A DNA stretch of 64,000 bases from Scrofimicrobium sp. R131 (GCF_040256745.1 NZ_CP138335.1:930001-994000); one strand, 5' to 3'. Counted from the first letter of the stretch, positions 6,556 through 14,797 are shown. Numbers and translations: made by a program. The notes: generated by a model from the sequence alone, not told the origin.

Positions 6556-8748
6556 TTAGGCGGTGACGAAGCCGCGCAGCCACTCCAACAGTTCGGTGGC
6601 CTTCTCGGGGGTGTCAGCTTCGGCAGTTAGGCGCAGCAGCGGCTCGGTGCCCGAGAAGCGCAGCAGGGCCCAGTTGTCGTTTTCCAGGAAAATCTTGGTC
6701 CCGTCCAGGTGGCTGATCCGCTCCACGGCGTAGGGGCCAATCTTGGTCAGAGGCTCGTTGGCGAGGCGGCGCGGCACCTCGACCCGCATCTCCGGCGTGG
6801 CCGGCACGGAGTCCTCCACCGAGTAGAGGCGGCCGGTCAGCTGGTAGATGTCGGCCAGGAGCTCGGACATGCGCTTGCCGGTCCGGGCCAGCATTTCCGC
6901 CACCAGGGCGCAGGCGAAGATCCCGTCCTTGCCCAGGATCCAGCCGCGGATCGTCAGGCCACCGGAGGATTCCCCGCCAAGTAGGGCGTCAATCTCTTCC
7001 ATCCCGGCGGTCACGTGCTTGAACCCGACTTTGCATTCGCGGGCCGGCTCGCCAAAGTGGTGGGCCAGTCGGTCCAGCAGGTGGGTGGTGGAGACGTTCC
7101 GGACCACGCCGCCGCGTTCCCCGCGGACCTCGTGCAGGTACCAGTAGACCAGCAGCAGCAGGTCGTTGGTGGTGACGTACTGCCCGTTCTCGTCGACAAT
7201 GCCGATCCGGTCCGAGTCGCCGTCGGTGGCCATCCCCAGGTCGTACTTCCCTCCGCCTGCCCGGATCATGGTTTTGAGCGAGGTCAGTCGCTCCGAATCG
7301 GGGGCCGGGGCGATCCCGCCAAACAGCGGGTTGTGGGAGGCGTGAATGAACTCGGCTTGGACCCGCATGTCGGACAAGATTGTTCCCAGGGTCAGCTGCG
7401 AAGTCCCGTACATGGGGTCGACAATCACGCGCAGGTTGGAGCCTCGGACCGCTTCGACGTCGACAATCTCTTCGATGGCGTCGATGTAGGGGTCGGTCAG
7501 AGCCTCATCGGTCACCATCCCGGCCCGGCGAGCCAGGTCCAGATCCAGGGTGATCACGTCCTCGGGTCGCAGCGCGTTGGCCTCGTCCTGGTACCGGTCA
7601 GTCTCTGCGTCCAGCGGCAGCGAGCCGTCGGTGCGGAAAACTTTGACGCCGTTCCAGTTCGGGGGGTTGTGCGAGGAGGTGATGATGATCCCGTAGGCGG
7701 CCGACAGATAGGGAGCGGCAAACGTGACCAGTGGGGTCGGGACATCCTCAGGTAGCAGGCGGACCGGAATGTTGTTTCCGGCGAAGACTTCGGCCGCCGC
7801 TTCGGCCGACTCGCGGGATAGGAAGCGGCGGTCACCGCCGATAACCACGCCCTTCTGGTCGATGCCCTGGCGGGTAGCTTCGTTGGCGATGGCCTGGCAA
7901 AGTCGGCGCAGGTTGCCCAGGGTGTAGCCCTCGCCGATGATGGCGCGCCACCCGCCGGTGCCAAACTTGATGGTGGTGTCGGTGTCCTTCTTCGGCATGA
8001 ACAGGCGCTTGAGGACAATGTCGGCTGCGCGCTGCAGCTCCGCGGGGGTGTTGATTCCCTGCACTTCGTCAGAGTCGTAAATCTGGTAGGTGATCACCTT
8101 TGAGTTGACGTCGAGGAAGCGGCGCGCAACCTCGGTCAGGCGGTGCTCGCCGTTTTTGGCCAACTGGTCGATCTTTTCCAGCAGTACTTCGGGTGCCGCC
8201 ACGTAGGAACCGACGTTGATCTCGTGGAGGTTGACCTCTTCGCCCTGCAGGTCCTCCGGTTCGACAATGGCTTTGACCAGGTGGTCTTCGCCTCGCTCAA
8301 TTCTCCCGTAGGGGAGGGGGTGGGGGACGACCGCGGTCAGAAGGGAGAAGTCGGCCTGGCGGAGGCGGTGCCGGTTCAGGAGCCCGCGCAGCGAACTGGG
8401 ACGGAGCAGCGGGGTGTCGGCGTAGGTCACCAGCAGCTGGACGGTGTCGGCCGGGATGGCCTCCCGAGCTGCGGCGACCGCATTGCCGGTTCCGAGAGCT
8501 TCCGCCTGGGTCACGTAGGTCAGGTCCTCACCCAGCAGGGCGCGCAGGTGGTCGTCGTCGGGGCCAAGCACCACGATGATTCGGCTGGGGGGAACCACCG
8601 CGCGGACGTTTGCCAGGGCCAGTTGGGCCACGGTGGAGTCGGACAGCTCGGCGGCCAGTAGATCTTGAGATTGCCGGTCGGGACTGGCAGCCAACACCAC
8701 GGCGGTAGTCGGGGGTTGGGTCCAGGTGGGGGCGGTAGAGTTAGCCAC
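6556..8748 (-). CDS. Fusion of GlmU-like nucleotidyltransferase and phosphohexomutase
   Basis: A 730-residue two-domain protein. Residues about 10-250 resemble the GlmU pyrophosphorylase fold (TQAEALGTGNAVAAA, LVTYADTPLL, YGRIERGEDHLVKAIVEP, LHEINVGSYV). Residues about 265-730 are a complete alpha-D-phosphohexomutase: FGTGGWRAIIGEGYT, the phosphoserine loop ITSSHNPPNWNG, the metal loop TDGDSDRIG, the sugar loop GGESSGGL and the phosphate loop RFSGTEPLLRL. The usual LAAGxGTRM signature of the first domain is degenerate (VVLAASPDRQSQ), so that domain may be inactive or altered. I chose the GTG at 8748 because GAGGAG lies 7 bases upstream; the open frame extends 86 codons further without support. 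Beside a chitobiose-phosphorylase-like gene, a role converting GlcNAc-1-P (to GlcNAc-6-P, perhaps to UDP-GlcNAc) is the best inference. Confidence 0.82.
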   Translation of the reverse strand: MANSTAPTWTQPPTTAVVLAASPDRQSQDLLAAELSDSTVAQLALANVRAVVPPSRIIVVLGPDDDHLRALLGEDLTYVTQAEALGTGNAVAAAREAIPADTVQLLVTYADTPLLRPSSLRGLLNRHRLRQADFSLLTAVVPHPLPYGRIERGEDHLVKAIVEPEDLQGEEVNLHEINVGSYVAAPEVLLEKIDQLAKNGEHRLTEVARRFLDVNSKVITYQIYDSDEVQGINTPAELQRAADIVLKRLFMPKKDTDTTIKFGTGGWRAIIGEGYTLGNLRRLCQAIANEATRQGIDQKGVVIGGDRRFLSRESAEAAAEVFAGNNIPVRLLPEDVPTPLVTFAAPYLSAAYGIIITSSHNPPNWNGVKVFRTDGSLPLDAETDRYQDEANALRPEDVITLDLDLARRAGMVTDEALTDPYIDAIEEIVDVEAVRGSNLRVIVDPMYGTSQLTLGTILSDMRVQAEFIHASHNPLFGGIAPAPDSERLTSLKTMIRAGGGKYDLGMATDGDSDRIGIVDENGQYVTTNDLLLLVYWYLHEVRGERGGVVRNVSTTHLLDRLAHHFGEPARECKVGFKHVTAGMEEIDALLGGESSGGLTIRGWILGKDGIFACALVAEMLARTGKRMSELLADIYQLTGRLYSVEDSVPATPEMRVEVPRRLANEPLTKIGPYAVERISHLDGTKIFLENDNWALLRFSGTEPLLRLTAEADTPEKATELLEWLRGFVTA

Positions 8749-8833
8749 CAATCTTCTCCTCGGTGTGAAATTGGTTCGGGTCAGCCTGCGAGCAGACACT
8801 GTCATCCGGTCGGATGAAGACACCATCCACTTA

Positions 8834-8848
8834 GTTAGTAATCCTAAC
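8834..8848. promoter_or_regulatory. Candidate operator GTTAG-N5-CTAAC
   Basis: GTTAG (8834-8838) and CTAAC (8844-8848) form a 5-bp inverted repeat inside an A/T-rich island, 86 bases upstream of the fusion gene and about 130 bases upstream of the divergent DUF4396 gene. Palindromes of TTAG...CTAA type are bound by several sugar-responsive repressors in Actinobacteria. No regulator gene lies adjacent, so this is suggestive only. Confidence 0.4.
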
Positions 8849-8942
8849 AAACCCGAGCCCAGGATGCCACCGGGTTTTGCCAGGCAATCGGTTCCTTCCA
8901 CGTGCTCGCGCGGGCGGCCGGACTTATCCTGGGACCGCATCA

Positions 8943-8966
8943 ACCATCCGACCATCCAACCATCCG
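8943..8966. repeat. Three tandem 8-bp repeats before the DUF4396 gene
   Basis: ACCATCCG (8943-8950), ACCATCCA (8951-8958) and ACCATCCG (8959-8966) run head to tail, followed by a partial fourth copy ACCA. The array ends only 15 bases before the ATG and abuts the GGGAG ribosome-binding site, so copy-number change would alter the 5' untranslated region. Confidence 0.75.
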
Positions 8967-8981
8967 ACCAGGGAGAACCAG

Positions 8982-9839
8982 ATGACCGCTGCCCTGTCCG
9001 TGCCAACCTGGCTGACCGTCGTGGCTGGCATCAGCCTGGCCCTGGCGTTGATTTGTGCCCTGGTGATCGCGATTGATGTTTGGCGCCGACCCCAACCGAT
9101 GACCGTCATGAGCGTGGTCTGGCCGGTCACCGCACTGTTTGGCTCGGTACTTTGGCTGGCGGCCTACTGGCGGTGGGGCCGGGCCCCGCGCCCAAACCTG
9201 CATCCGGGCCCGCGCCCCGACCCGCACCCGGGCCCAACACCTCGGACAGCACCGAGCTCAGCCACAATGGGTGAGATGGGCGCCATGTCCATGACCCCGA
9301 TGGACGCGAAAATGTCGATGGCTCCCGGATCCAAGCCAATGAACATGGGCTCCTCCCGACCCTTCCCGGTGTCGGTCTTCCTGGGCACCTGTCACTGCGG
9401 AGCGGGCTGCACGCTGGCGGACCTGGCCGTTGAATGGCTGCTGTTCGCGGTTCCCAGCCTGCTGGTGCTGGGTGGCTACCCGTGGCTGTTCTCGCACAAC
9501 CTGTTTGCTCACTTCGTGCTCACCTTCGTGGCGGCCTACCTGGTGGGGATCACGTTCCAATACTGGGCCATCACCTCGATGAAACAACTTGGGCGCCGCC
9601 AAGCCTGGTGGGCGGCAATCAAGGCCGACACCCTGTCTCTGACCAGCTGGCAAGTCGGGATGTACCTGACGATGGCGCTCGGACAACTTTGGCTGTTCCC
9701 AGCCTGGTTCGGCGGTCCGGTGGCCGCCAACACCGCCCTGTTCTGGCTGCTGATGCAGGTAGCCATGCTGGTCGGGTTCGCCACCGCCTACCCGATGAAC
9801 TGGTTCCTGATCCGCCGGGGAATCAAGGAGCAGATGTAA
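8982..9839 (+). CDS. DUF4396-domain membrane protein with Met/His-rich loop
   Basis: A 285-residue protein. Two N-terminal hydrophobic segments (residues about 8-30 and 40-62) are followed by a Pro/His loop of repeating HPGPRPDP type. A Met-rich stretch comes next (residues about 100-130, with MGEMGAMSMTPMDAKMSM), then GTCHCGAGCTLADL, which opens the DUF4396 domain, and four further hydrophobic segments ending FATAYPMNWFLIRRG. The ATG at 8982 follows GGGAGAACCAG. Met-rich and Cys/His motifs together suggest binding of a soft metal such as copper, but this is inference. Members of this family occur near copper genes in some actinobacteria; none are adjacent here. Confidence 0.8.
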   Translation: MTAALSVPTWLTVVAGISLALALICALVIAIDVWRRPQPMTVMSVVWPVTALFGSVLWLAAYWRWGRAPRPNLHPGPRPDPHPGPTPRTAPSSATMGEMGAMSMTPMDAKMSMAPGSKPMNMGSSRPFPVSVFLGTCHCGAGCTLADLAVEWLLFAVPSLLVLGGYPWLFSHNLFAHFVLTFVAAYLVGITFQYWAITSMKQLGRRQAWWAAIKADTLSLTSWQVGMYLTMALGQLWLFPAWFGGPVAANTALFWLLMQVAMLVGFATAYPMNWFLIRRGIKEQM

Positions 9840-9895
9840 ACCGGCTGCTGATATCCTCCGAGCAGCGACCAAACCTGAACCAAGGAGCTGATCCC

Positions 9896-10585
9896 GTGGA
9901 TGCCTATTTTGCCGCCCAGATTGTGGCTGCCGAACGCCCGTTGCTTGCCGCCGGTGAGCCGCTGATGGCTCGCGCTGCCCGCGGGTTGGCCACCCAGATC
10001 GAGGCGGAGCTGGGCAAAAAAGGTGGCCCAATTTTGCTGGTGGTGGGGGCGGGAAACAACGGTGGTGACGCCCTCTACGCGGCGGCCGAACTGTCCAACT
10101 GGGGCCGCCTCGTCCAGGTGTTGCCGGTGGCGGGCCGAATCCACCAGGGCGGGCTCCAAGCCGCCCTCGACACCGGGGCCGAACTTTTGGCCGAGCCGGG
10201 GGCACCCGTGGCCGAGCTGGTGGCCGCGGTCGGGGAGTACGCGCCGCGAGCCTCGGTGGTGGTGGACGGAGTTTTGGGGACCGGCTCGGCCGGGCGGGCG
10301 GCCCTGCGGAACCCCGCGCGCGAGGTAGTGGCGGTGCTCAGTCAGCTCCGGTCGGCCGGACAGTTGGGTTTGGTGGTGGCCGTCGACCTGCCTTCGGGAC
10401 TGGACTGCGACACCGGGGAGGTGCCGGATCCGGCGGTGCTGCCAGCGGACCTGACCGTCACTTTCGGGGCCTACAAGGTCGGTCAGCTGGTGGGTGAGGG
10501 TCCGCGCCTGTGCGGGCGCCTCCATCTGATCGACATTGGGCTCGGCCCACAGTTGAGCCAGCTGTCGCCCACCCAAGTCGGTTAG
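9896..10585 (+). CDS. NAD(P)H-hydrate epimerase domain protein (YjeF N-terminal type)
   Basis: A 229-residue protein with the YjeF_N Rossmann-like fold. The signature GAGNNGGDALYAAAEL is at residues about 50-65, an Asp-containing strand SVVVDGVLGTGSAG around 120, and VVAVDLPSGLDCDTGE around 165. Such enzymes interconvert R and S forms of hydrated NAD(P)H so that the ADP/ATP-dependent dehydratase can repair it. Most bacteria fuse the epimerase to the dehydratase; here only the epimerase half is present and no dehydratase is in the window. The GTG start has AAGGAG 8 bases upstream. The gene lies between the DUF4396 gene and a histidine kinase and could be co-transcribed with the former. Confidence 0.85.
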   Translation: MDAYFAAQIVAAERPLLAAGEPLMARAARGLATQIEAELGKKGGPILLVVGAGNNGGDALYAAAELSNWGRLVQVLPVAGRIHQGGLQAALDTGAELLAEPGAPVAELVAAVGEYAPRASVVVDGVLGTGSAGRAALRNPAREVVAVLSQLRSAGQLGLVVAVDLPSGLDCDTGEVPDPAVLPADLTVTFGAYKVGQLVGEGPRLCGRLHLIDIGLGPQLSQLSPTQVG

Positions 10586-10637
10586 AGCGCCGAAGGTGGG
10601 CGCAGCTTGGTTTCACCGGTTGCACTAGGGTGAAGGC

Positions 10638-11834
10638 ATGGAAACGCCGTCCTCGATCTCCCAGCGGTGGCTGTACCTGCTGGACGCCATCGTGTTTGCG
10701 CTCACGGTGGTGGCCGTGGTGCGAACCCCGCCAGCTCAGCGGCACCTGACCCTGATTTGGGCGCTTCTGTTTGGGGCCTGTTTCCTGATCTACGGACTGC
10801 GCGCCCACCCCCGACCGGGCCGCGCGGGTCTGCGGCCCACCCGAATCGAGTCCATCTTGTGGATGGGTTCGCTCAACCTGGCCTGGGCTCTGATGCTGCT
10901 GAACACCCCCAGCGCCGTCTGGGTGGCTTTCCCCCTGATGATTATTGAAATGCACGCGCTCGGCTCGTTCTACGGGGTCGGTGCCGTGGGGGTAACCCTC
11001 ACCATCGCTGTGGTGCACGGGATGATGGGGCGTCCACCCGGCGACGACCAGGTGGGGTTGGTGTTGGGGCCGGTGATCGGCGCGTTGACCGCGGTCGGAT
11101 TCGTCCTGGCCATTGAGATGGTTAGAAAAGAGTCGCAGGCGCGACAGCGGGCCCTGACCGAGTTGGCTTCGGCCCAGGCACTGTTGGCCGAGGCGGAAAA
11201 GGACCGGCTCCTCGCCGGGGAGCGCGAACGGTTGGCGCGGGAAATCCACGACACCGTCGCTCAGGGGCTGGCCGGAGTGGAGTTGCTGCTGCGCGGAATT
11301 GACAGCACCGGTCGCCAGTTGGATCCCGAGGTGGAGCAGCTGGTGGGCCGGGCGCGTCTGGTCACCCAGGAGAATCTGGCCGAGGTGCGCCGCGTGGTGC
11401 GTGCCCTCAGCCCGGGAGAGTTGGACAACTCGGACTTGGCGGCAGCGCTGGTGCGGGTGGGCGCCAAGAACTCCGACGAGCACCTGCAGGTCGAGGTTCG
11501 GATTGAGGGCCGGCGCCGCTCACTCGGGGTGCCGGTTGAGACCGGCTTGCTCCGAGTCGCCCAGTCGGCACTGGCTAACGTGGTGCAGCACGCGCATGCC
11601 TCCCAGGCGGCCGTCACCCTCACCTTTCTGCCCGGCGAGGTCCTTCTGGACATTGTCGACAATGGGGTGGGATTTGACCCCGAGCACCCGGCCACCTCGG
11701 GCGGGGGTTTTGGTCTGACCGCGATGGGCCGGCGGGTCGAGGAAATGGGCGGCACCCTGACGGTGGAGTCTGAGCCCGGGGGCGGCACCGCGTTGGGAGT
11801 CCGCCTCGAGACCGAGGCGGTGGAGCTGAGTTGA
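10638..11834 (+). CDS. NarL/DesK-type sensor histidine kinase
   Basis: A 398-residue kinase with about six N-terminal hydrophobic segments (to residue about 165), a short coiled coil (residues about 165-200, ERERLAREI end) and a HisKA_3 block with the phosphoacceptor His at about 204 (AREIHDTVAQGLAG). The HATPase_c domain includes DIVDNGVGFDPEH and GFGLTAMGRRVEEMGG. The ATG sits six bases after TAGGGT (10626-10631), so translation is probably leaderless. The gene overlaps the response-regulator start by 4 bp, which identifies the cognate partner. The sensory part is all membrane with no recognisable ligand domain. Confidence 0.93.
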   Translation: METPSSISQRWLYLLDAIVFALTVVAVVRTPPAQRHLTLIWALLFGACFLIYGLRAHPRPGRAGLRPTRIESILWMGSLNLAWALMLLNTPSAVWVAFPLMIIEMHALGSFYGVGAVGVTLTIAVVHGMMGRPPGDDQVGLVLGPVIGALTAVGFVLAIEMVRKESQARQRALTELASAQALLAEAEKDRLLAGERERLAREIHDTVAQGLAGVELLLRGIDSTGRQLDPEVEQLVGRARLVTQENLAEVRRVVRALSPGELDNSDLAAALVRVGAKNSDEHLQVEVRIEGRRRSLGVPVETGLLRVAQSALANVVQHAHASQAAVTLTFLPGEVLLDIVDNGVGFDPEHPATSGGGFGLTAMGRRVEEMGGTLTVESEPGGGTALGVRLETEAVELS

Positions 11835-12478
11835 CTGATCCCGGGGTGAAAGACAAAGCCTTGATCGACGTGGTGGTGGTCGACGATCATCCGGTGGTGC
11901 GGGCTGGACTGAGAGCCCTGGTGGAGGCCCAGCCGGACCTGGCGGTGGTGGCCGAACTGGCCACCGCGGAAGAGCTGCTCGAATGGGCCGAATCGAATCG
12001 GGCGGACGTGGTGCTGATGGACCTGCGGTTTGGGCCCGGGCGGATGAGCGGGTCCGAAGCCACCCGCGAACTGGTGGCCCGGCGTGGACCTGCGGTCCTG
12101 GTGGTGACCACCTACGGCACCGATGCGGACATTCTGGCTGCCATTGAGGCGGGGGCCACCGGCTACCTGTTGAAGGATGCCCCCACCGAAGACCTGGTGG
12201 CGGCCATTCGCCTGGCGGCGGCCGGGCGTCCGGTCTGGGGCTCATCCGTTCAAACTAGGCTGCGCCAACGGGATCTGTCGACGGTCGCCTCGCCCACCGA
12301 ACGTGAACTGGAAGTGCTGGCCCTGCTGGCTTTGGGTCGGTCCAATGAGCAGATGGCCCGGGAACTGTTCGTCTCCCAAGCCACCGTCAAGACGCATCTG
12401 GTGCACCTGTATGCCAAACTGGGCGTCCAATCCCGGACCGCGGCGGTAGCTAAGGGGCGCGAGCTGGGTCTGGTGTAG
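11831..12478 (+). CDS. NarL/LuxR-family response regulator
   Basis: A 215-residue regulator: receiver domain with acidic residues in VVVVDDHPVV, phosphoacceptor Asp at about 64 (VVLMDLRFG), Thr in VVTTYG and Lys in GYLLKDAPTEDL. It is followed by a LuxR-type helix-turn-helix at about 150-210 (PTERELEVLALLALGRSNEQ, then a KTHLVHLYAKL recognition region). The start is TTG at 11831, overlapping the kinase TGA as TTGA, with GGAG 7 bases upstream. It is paired with the preceding kinase. The nearest downstream genes (DUF2871 protein and exporter) are plausible targets, but no operator has been established. Confidence 0.93.
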   Translation: MTDPGVKDKALIDVVVVDDHPVVRAGLRALVEAQPDLAVVAELATAEELLEWAESNRADVVLMDLRFGPGRMSGSEATRELVARRGPAVLVVTTYGTDADILAAIEAGATGYLLKDAPTEDLVAAIRLAAAGRPVWGSSVQTRLRQRDLSTVASPTERELEVLALLALGRSNEQMARELFVSQATVKTHLVHLYAKLGVQSRTAAVAKGRELGLV

Positions 12479-12496
12479 CGCACCTCAAACTGCGAA

Positions 12497-12512
12497 TCAA
12501 CCATTCGGTTGA
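12497..12512. promoter_or_regulatory. Short inverted repeat before the DUF2871 gene
   Basis: TCAACC (12497-12502) and GGTTGA (12507-12512) form a 6-bp inverted repeat with a 4-base spacer in the 91-bp gap after the response regulator. It could be an operator or a weak terminator; I cannot tell which. Confidence 0.35.
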
Positions 12513-12569
12513 CCTGCCGGTCCGCGCCGGCCCTGCTGCCTGACCAGAATGAAGGCAGAAGGGAGAATT

Positions 12570-13010
12570 ATGCGAACCACATTCTTGGCTGCTGCCAGCT
12601 ACACCCTCCTGGGTCTGATCTCAGGGTTGTTCTATCGGGAGTTGACCAGGCCCCGCGACTTTACCGGCTTCACCCAGCTCAGCGTGGTGCACACGCACCT
12701 GTTGACGCTCGGCACCCTGGTGATGCTGCTGCTCCTGGTCCTCCAGCGCAGCCTGCAGCTCAACACTGGCCGGCTCTACTGGTGGGGCTTTGGTGTCTAC
12801 AACTTCGGGCTGATCCTGACCGCGGGCGCGCTCTGGGTCGGGGGGACCCAGACGGTCTTGGGGACCGAGCCGGGAGCCGCCCACGCCGGCATTGCGGGGC
12901 TGGGGCACATTGGACTGACCGTGGGTCTGCTGCTGCTATTCATCTGGATCGGCAAGGGCGTGTGGGCCCTGACTGCCCCCGCCCACGCACGCACCGAGGT
13001 GGCGTCGTGA
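12570..13010 (+). CDS. DUF2871-like four-TM membrane protein
   Basis: A 146-residue protein with four hydrophobic segments. The first ends in a Phe-Tyr-Arg-Glu motif (LISGLFYREL), and a conserved-looking HTHLLTLGTL lies in the second. This pattern fits the DUF2871 family. The ATG at 12570 follows GAAGGGAG with a 5-base gap; the ATG seven codons upstream would place the ribosome site inside the gene and is rejected. The gene overlaps the exporter start as GTGA, so the two are made together. Function is unknown; the coupling suggests a role with the transporter or with membrane stress. Confidence 0.8.
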   Translation: MRTTFLAAASYTLLGLISGLFYRELTRPRDFTGFTQLSVVHTHLLTLGTLVMLLLLVLQRSLQLNTGRLYWWGFGVYNFGLILTAGALWVGGTQTVLGTEPGAAHAGIAGLGHIGLTVGLLLLFIWIGKGVWALTAPAHARTEVAS

Positions 13011-14662
13011 GTCGCCACGCAGGCGGGTCGAGCGCACCGACCGCCGACAGCCCAACCACCCCTGCGGGTGGGTCTGAGAAGATCGTGGCCCCCAGTGGGC
13101 GCGAGTGGGCCACCCTCGGAATCCTGGCCACCGGGCTGGGGATGATTGTGCTGGACGGGACCATCGTGGGGGTGGCCCTGCCCGACATCATCAAAGACCT
13201 GAAGATGGACCTGACCGACGCCCAGTGGGTCAACAGTCTCTACGCGGTGCTGCTGGCGGCTCTGCTGCTTTCCAGCGGGAACCTGGCGGACCGCTGGGGT
13301 CGGCGCCGACTGTTCCAGACCGGCCTGATCATCTTCGTCGGCGGGTCCATGCTGGCCGCGGCGGGAGCCACCACCGGAACCCTGCTGGCGGCTCGGGCTG
13401 TCCAGGCGGTCGGGGCGGCGTGCATCATGCCCTCGACCCTGTCGACGGTTAACGCGATTTTCCGCGGCAAGTACCGGGCCGCTGCCTTTGGCGTTTGGGG
13501 CGCGGTTATCTCCGGGGCCGCCGCGATCGGCCCCCTGATCGGGGGAGCGCTCACCCAGTACGCCTCGTGGCGCTGGATTTTCTGGGTGAATGTGCCCATC
13601 GGTGTGATCCTCTTCGTCCTCACCTACCTGGTGGTGCCCGAGACCCGCGGGGTCACCAAGTCCGGAGCCGACCTGGTGGGGGTGGGCCTCAGCGCGGTTG
13701 GGCTGGGGGCGCTCGTGTTCTCCATCATTGAGGGGCCGACCCTGGGATGGTGGACCCCGATTGGTGAGCTGAAGCTGGCCGGTCTGACCTGGGGGAAAGA
13801 CGCCCCCATCTCACCAATCCCCGTGACTCTGACCGTGGCGGTGATCGCCTTGGCCGGGTTCCTGCTCTGGGAACACCACCGGGGTAAAGTGGGCCGCCCC
13901 GCGGTCCTGGAGCTGGGCCTGTTCCGCCTGCCGACGTTCTCCTGGGGCAATCTCACGGCCGCGATGGTGGCCGTGGGCGAGTTCGCGATTCTGTTCGTTC
14001 TGCCCCTGTTCCTGGTGAACGCGCGCGGCTTTGACGTGATGGACTCCGGATTTGTCCTGGCGGGAATGGCCGCCGGCGCCTTCCTGTCGGGGGCGGCTGC
14101 GCGCCACCTCGCCGCCAAACTGGGCTCACCCGGCACCGTGATTCTGGGGCTGTCGCTCGAGGTGATTGGGATCGTCGTCCTGGCTCTGATCCTGACCCCG
14201 ACCCTGAACGGGTGGATTATTGCCGCTCCGCTGGTGCTCTACGGTCTGGGCTTGGGGCTGGCTTCGGCCCAACTGACCGGCACAGTGCTGCAGGACGTTC
14301 CGGTTGAGGTGTCCGGGGAGGGATCTGCCACCCAGAGCACGGTCCGCCAGATCGGCTCGGCCTTTGGCACGGCCTTTGCTGGTGGAGCACTTTCCATCAC
14401 CGTGGCCCTGGCAGTTCCGCGGGCACTGGAGAAAGTGGGAATCAGTTCGGAGAAGGCCAGCCAACTGGCTGACACCACCCGCCTGACCGGCGGGACCAAC
14501 CTGACGCAGATGCGAGCCAAAGGCGCGGATTCGGCCACCCTGGAGGCCCTGGCCCACGGATTTACCGACGCCACCACCTGGGCTTTGCTGACCGGGGCAG
14601 TGTTCCTGGTGCTCGGCCTGATCGGGGCAATCAACCTGACGTTGGCGGCGCGTCGCCACTGA
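13007..14662 (+). CDS. MFS drug:H+ antiporter, DHA2 (14-TM, EmrB/QacA type)
   Basis: A 551-residue transporter with a hydrophilic N-terminus of about 35 residues and then 14 predicted membrane segments. Landmarks are motif D1-like LDGTIVGVALPDI in TM1, motif A GNLADRWGRRRLF between TM2 and TM3, and the motif C region GPLIGGALTQYASWRWIF in TM5-6. DHA2 members export lipophilic drugs or metabolites using the proton gradient; the substrate cannot be read from sequence. The GTG start overlaps the DUF2871 stop by 4 bp. The two-component system immediately upstream could control it, which is inference from position. A strong terminator follows. Confidence 0.9.
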   Translation: MSRHAGGSSAPTADSPTTPAGGSEKIVAPSGREWATLGILATGLGMIVLDGTIVGVALPDIIKDLKMDLTDAQWVNSLYAVLLAALLLSSGNLADRWGRRRLFQTGLIIFVGGSMLAAAGATTGTLLAARAVQAVGAACIMPSTLSTVNAIFRGKYRAAAFGVWGAVISGAAAIGPLIGGALTQYASWRWIFWVNVPIGVILFVLTYLVVPETRGVTKSGADLVGVGLSAVGLGALVFSIIEGPTLGWWTPIGELKLAGLTWGKDAPISPIPVTLTVAVIALAGFLLWEHHRGKVGRPAVLELGLFRLPTFSWGNLTAAMVAVGEFAILFVLPLFLVNARGFDVMDSGFVLAGMAAGAFLSGAAARHLAAKLGSPGTVILGLSLEVIGIVVLALILTPTLNGWIIAAPLVLYGLGLGLASAQLTGTVLQDVPVEVSGEGSATQSTVRQIGSAFGTAFAGGALSITVALAVPRALEKVGISSEKASQLADTTRLTGGTNLTQMRAKGADSATLEALAHGFTDATTWALLTGAVFLVLGLIGAINLTLAARRH

Positions 14663-14671
14663 AATCGGATG

Positions 14672-14710
14672 GGCCCGGACCGGTAGTTTTGCCGGTTCGG
14701 GCCTTTTTTT
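14672..14710 (+). terminator. Rho-independent terminator after the exporter
   Basis: GGCCCGGACCGG (14672-14683) pairs with CCGGTTCGGGCC (14692-14703) with a single G-U pair and an 8-base loop, followed immediately by seven T residues (14704-14710). This is the most classical intrinsic terminator in the window. Confidence 0.92.
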
Positions 14711-14797
14711 GCCCGCAATCCCGGTTCGGCCAACCACACTTGTCGGAGCCCTCCCTTAGCCTGAAGCAGCACAGTCAGCTCAGGAAAGGACCAGCTC

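Noticed and set aside
12509-13006. N-terminal extension of the exporter frame through the DUF2871 gene
   Set aside because: The extension overlaps the whole DUF2871 gene, which has a good ribosome site and membrane helices; the GTG at 13007 with a 4-bp overlap is the natural start.
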